Positions 63,982 through 64,000 of a stretch of 64,000 bases of DNA are shown here, in pieces. The notes beneath the pieces are model-generated. The model did not search any database. It worked only from the letters and a program-made list of their open reading frames with translations, and was not told where the DNA came from. The position numbers and the translations under genes are program-made. The stretch is from CAWIHS01 sp963836005 (GTDB taxonomy: Bacteria; Pseudomonadota; Gammaproteobacteria; GRL18): contig CAWIHS010000001.1 of assembly GCA_963836005.1 (NCBI GenBank), positions 992,001 through 1,056,000 of the forward strand, given 5' to 3'. Every line of letters starts with the position of its first letter. Within the stretch, counting starts at the first letter, position 1.

Positions 63982-64000
63982 GTTCCTTCCTCATTTAGAT

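Overview
This window most likely comes from a gammaproteobacterium, probably a marine or sulfur-active one. The evidence is the type of RsgA, the YiaV/YiaW pair, a YqjD/YqjE-like stress pair, a rhodanese plus ETHE1-like persulfide dioxygenase, and RAYT-type REP transposases. No species can be named. From about 8.4 kb onward almost everything is on the minus strand. The exceptions are transposase remnants and one AraC regulator.

Left part (1-11.5 kb): core and sulfur genes (rsgA, a membrane protein, a PsiE-like protein, rhodanese, persulfide dioxygenase, dihaem cytochrome c and dihaem cytochrome c peroxidase). They are interspersed with a graveyard of mobile DNA. A RAYT gene is split by a 464-bp ISL3-like non-autonomous element that carries further nested repeats. 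There are also remnants of hsdR, GGDEF, IS4-like, IS66 and IS91-like genes, and two copies of an 85-bp inverted-ended repeat.

Middle part (11.5-33 kb): a lipoprotein, an MscS channel, a YiaV/YiaW-like pair, a first DUF1254/DUF1214 protein, an OprB-type porin, a large arylsulfatase, and a two-component system. In that system a PAS histidine kinase is followed by an unusual REC-MalT-like-LuxR fusion regulator, with a small conserved protein encoded next to it. After an IS3/ISL3 scar comes a membrane-stress cluster (YqjD-like, YqjE-like, AI-2E family transporter, coiled-coil protein).

Right part (33-64 kb): a striking expansion of exported DUF1254/DUF1214 proteins (eight near full-length here, including one broken copy, plus six fragments). 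It is interleaved with formylglycine-type sulfatases, two AraC regulators, a second MalT-like LuxR regulator with its own copy of the small protein, a frameshifted octahaem TPR cytochrome, and a GC-rich cassette of two META/MliC-type envelope proteins. Gene fragments, chimeras and near-identical blocks show repeated duplication, deletion and recombination among these paralogues.

Working model (inference): the MalT-like and AraC regulators control periplasmic DUF1254/DUF1214 proteins, sulfatases and a porin for an unknown, perhaps sulfated or lipophilic, substrate. Six sites with an inverted C-run/G-run core followed by a G-run repeated about 11 bp away lie upstream of the small-protein genes, three DUF1254 genes and the MscS gene. 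They are good candidates for the MalT-like regulator's operator. No sulfatase-maturating enzyme is seen here. Several single-base frameshifts, two of them in A7 runs, mean either real decay or assembly indels, and should be checked before genes are called dead.
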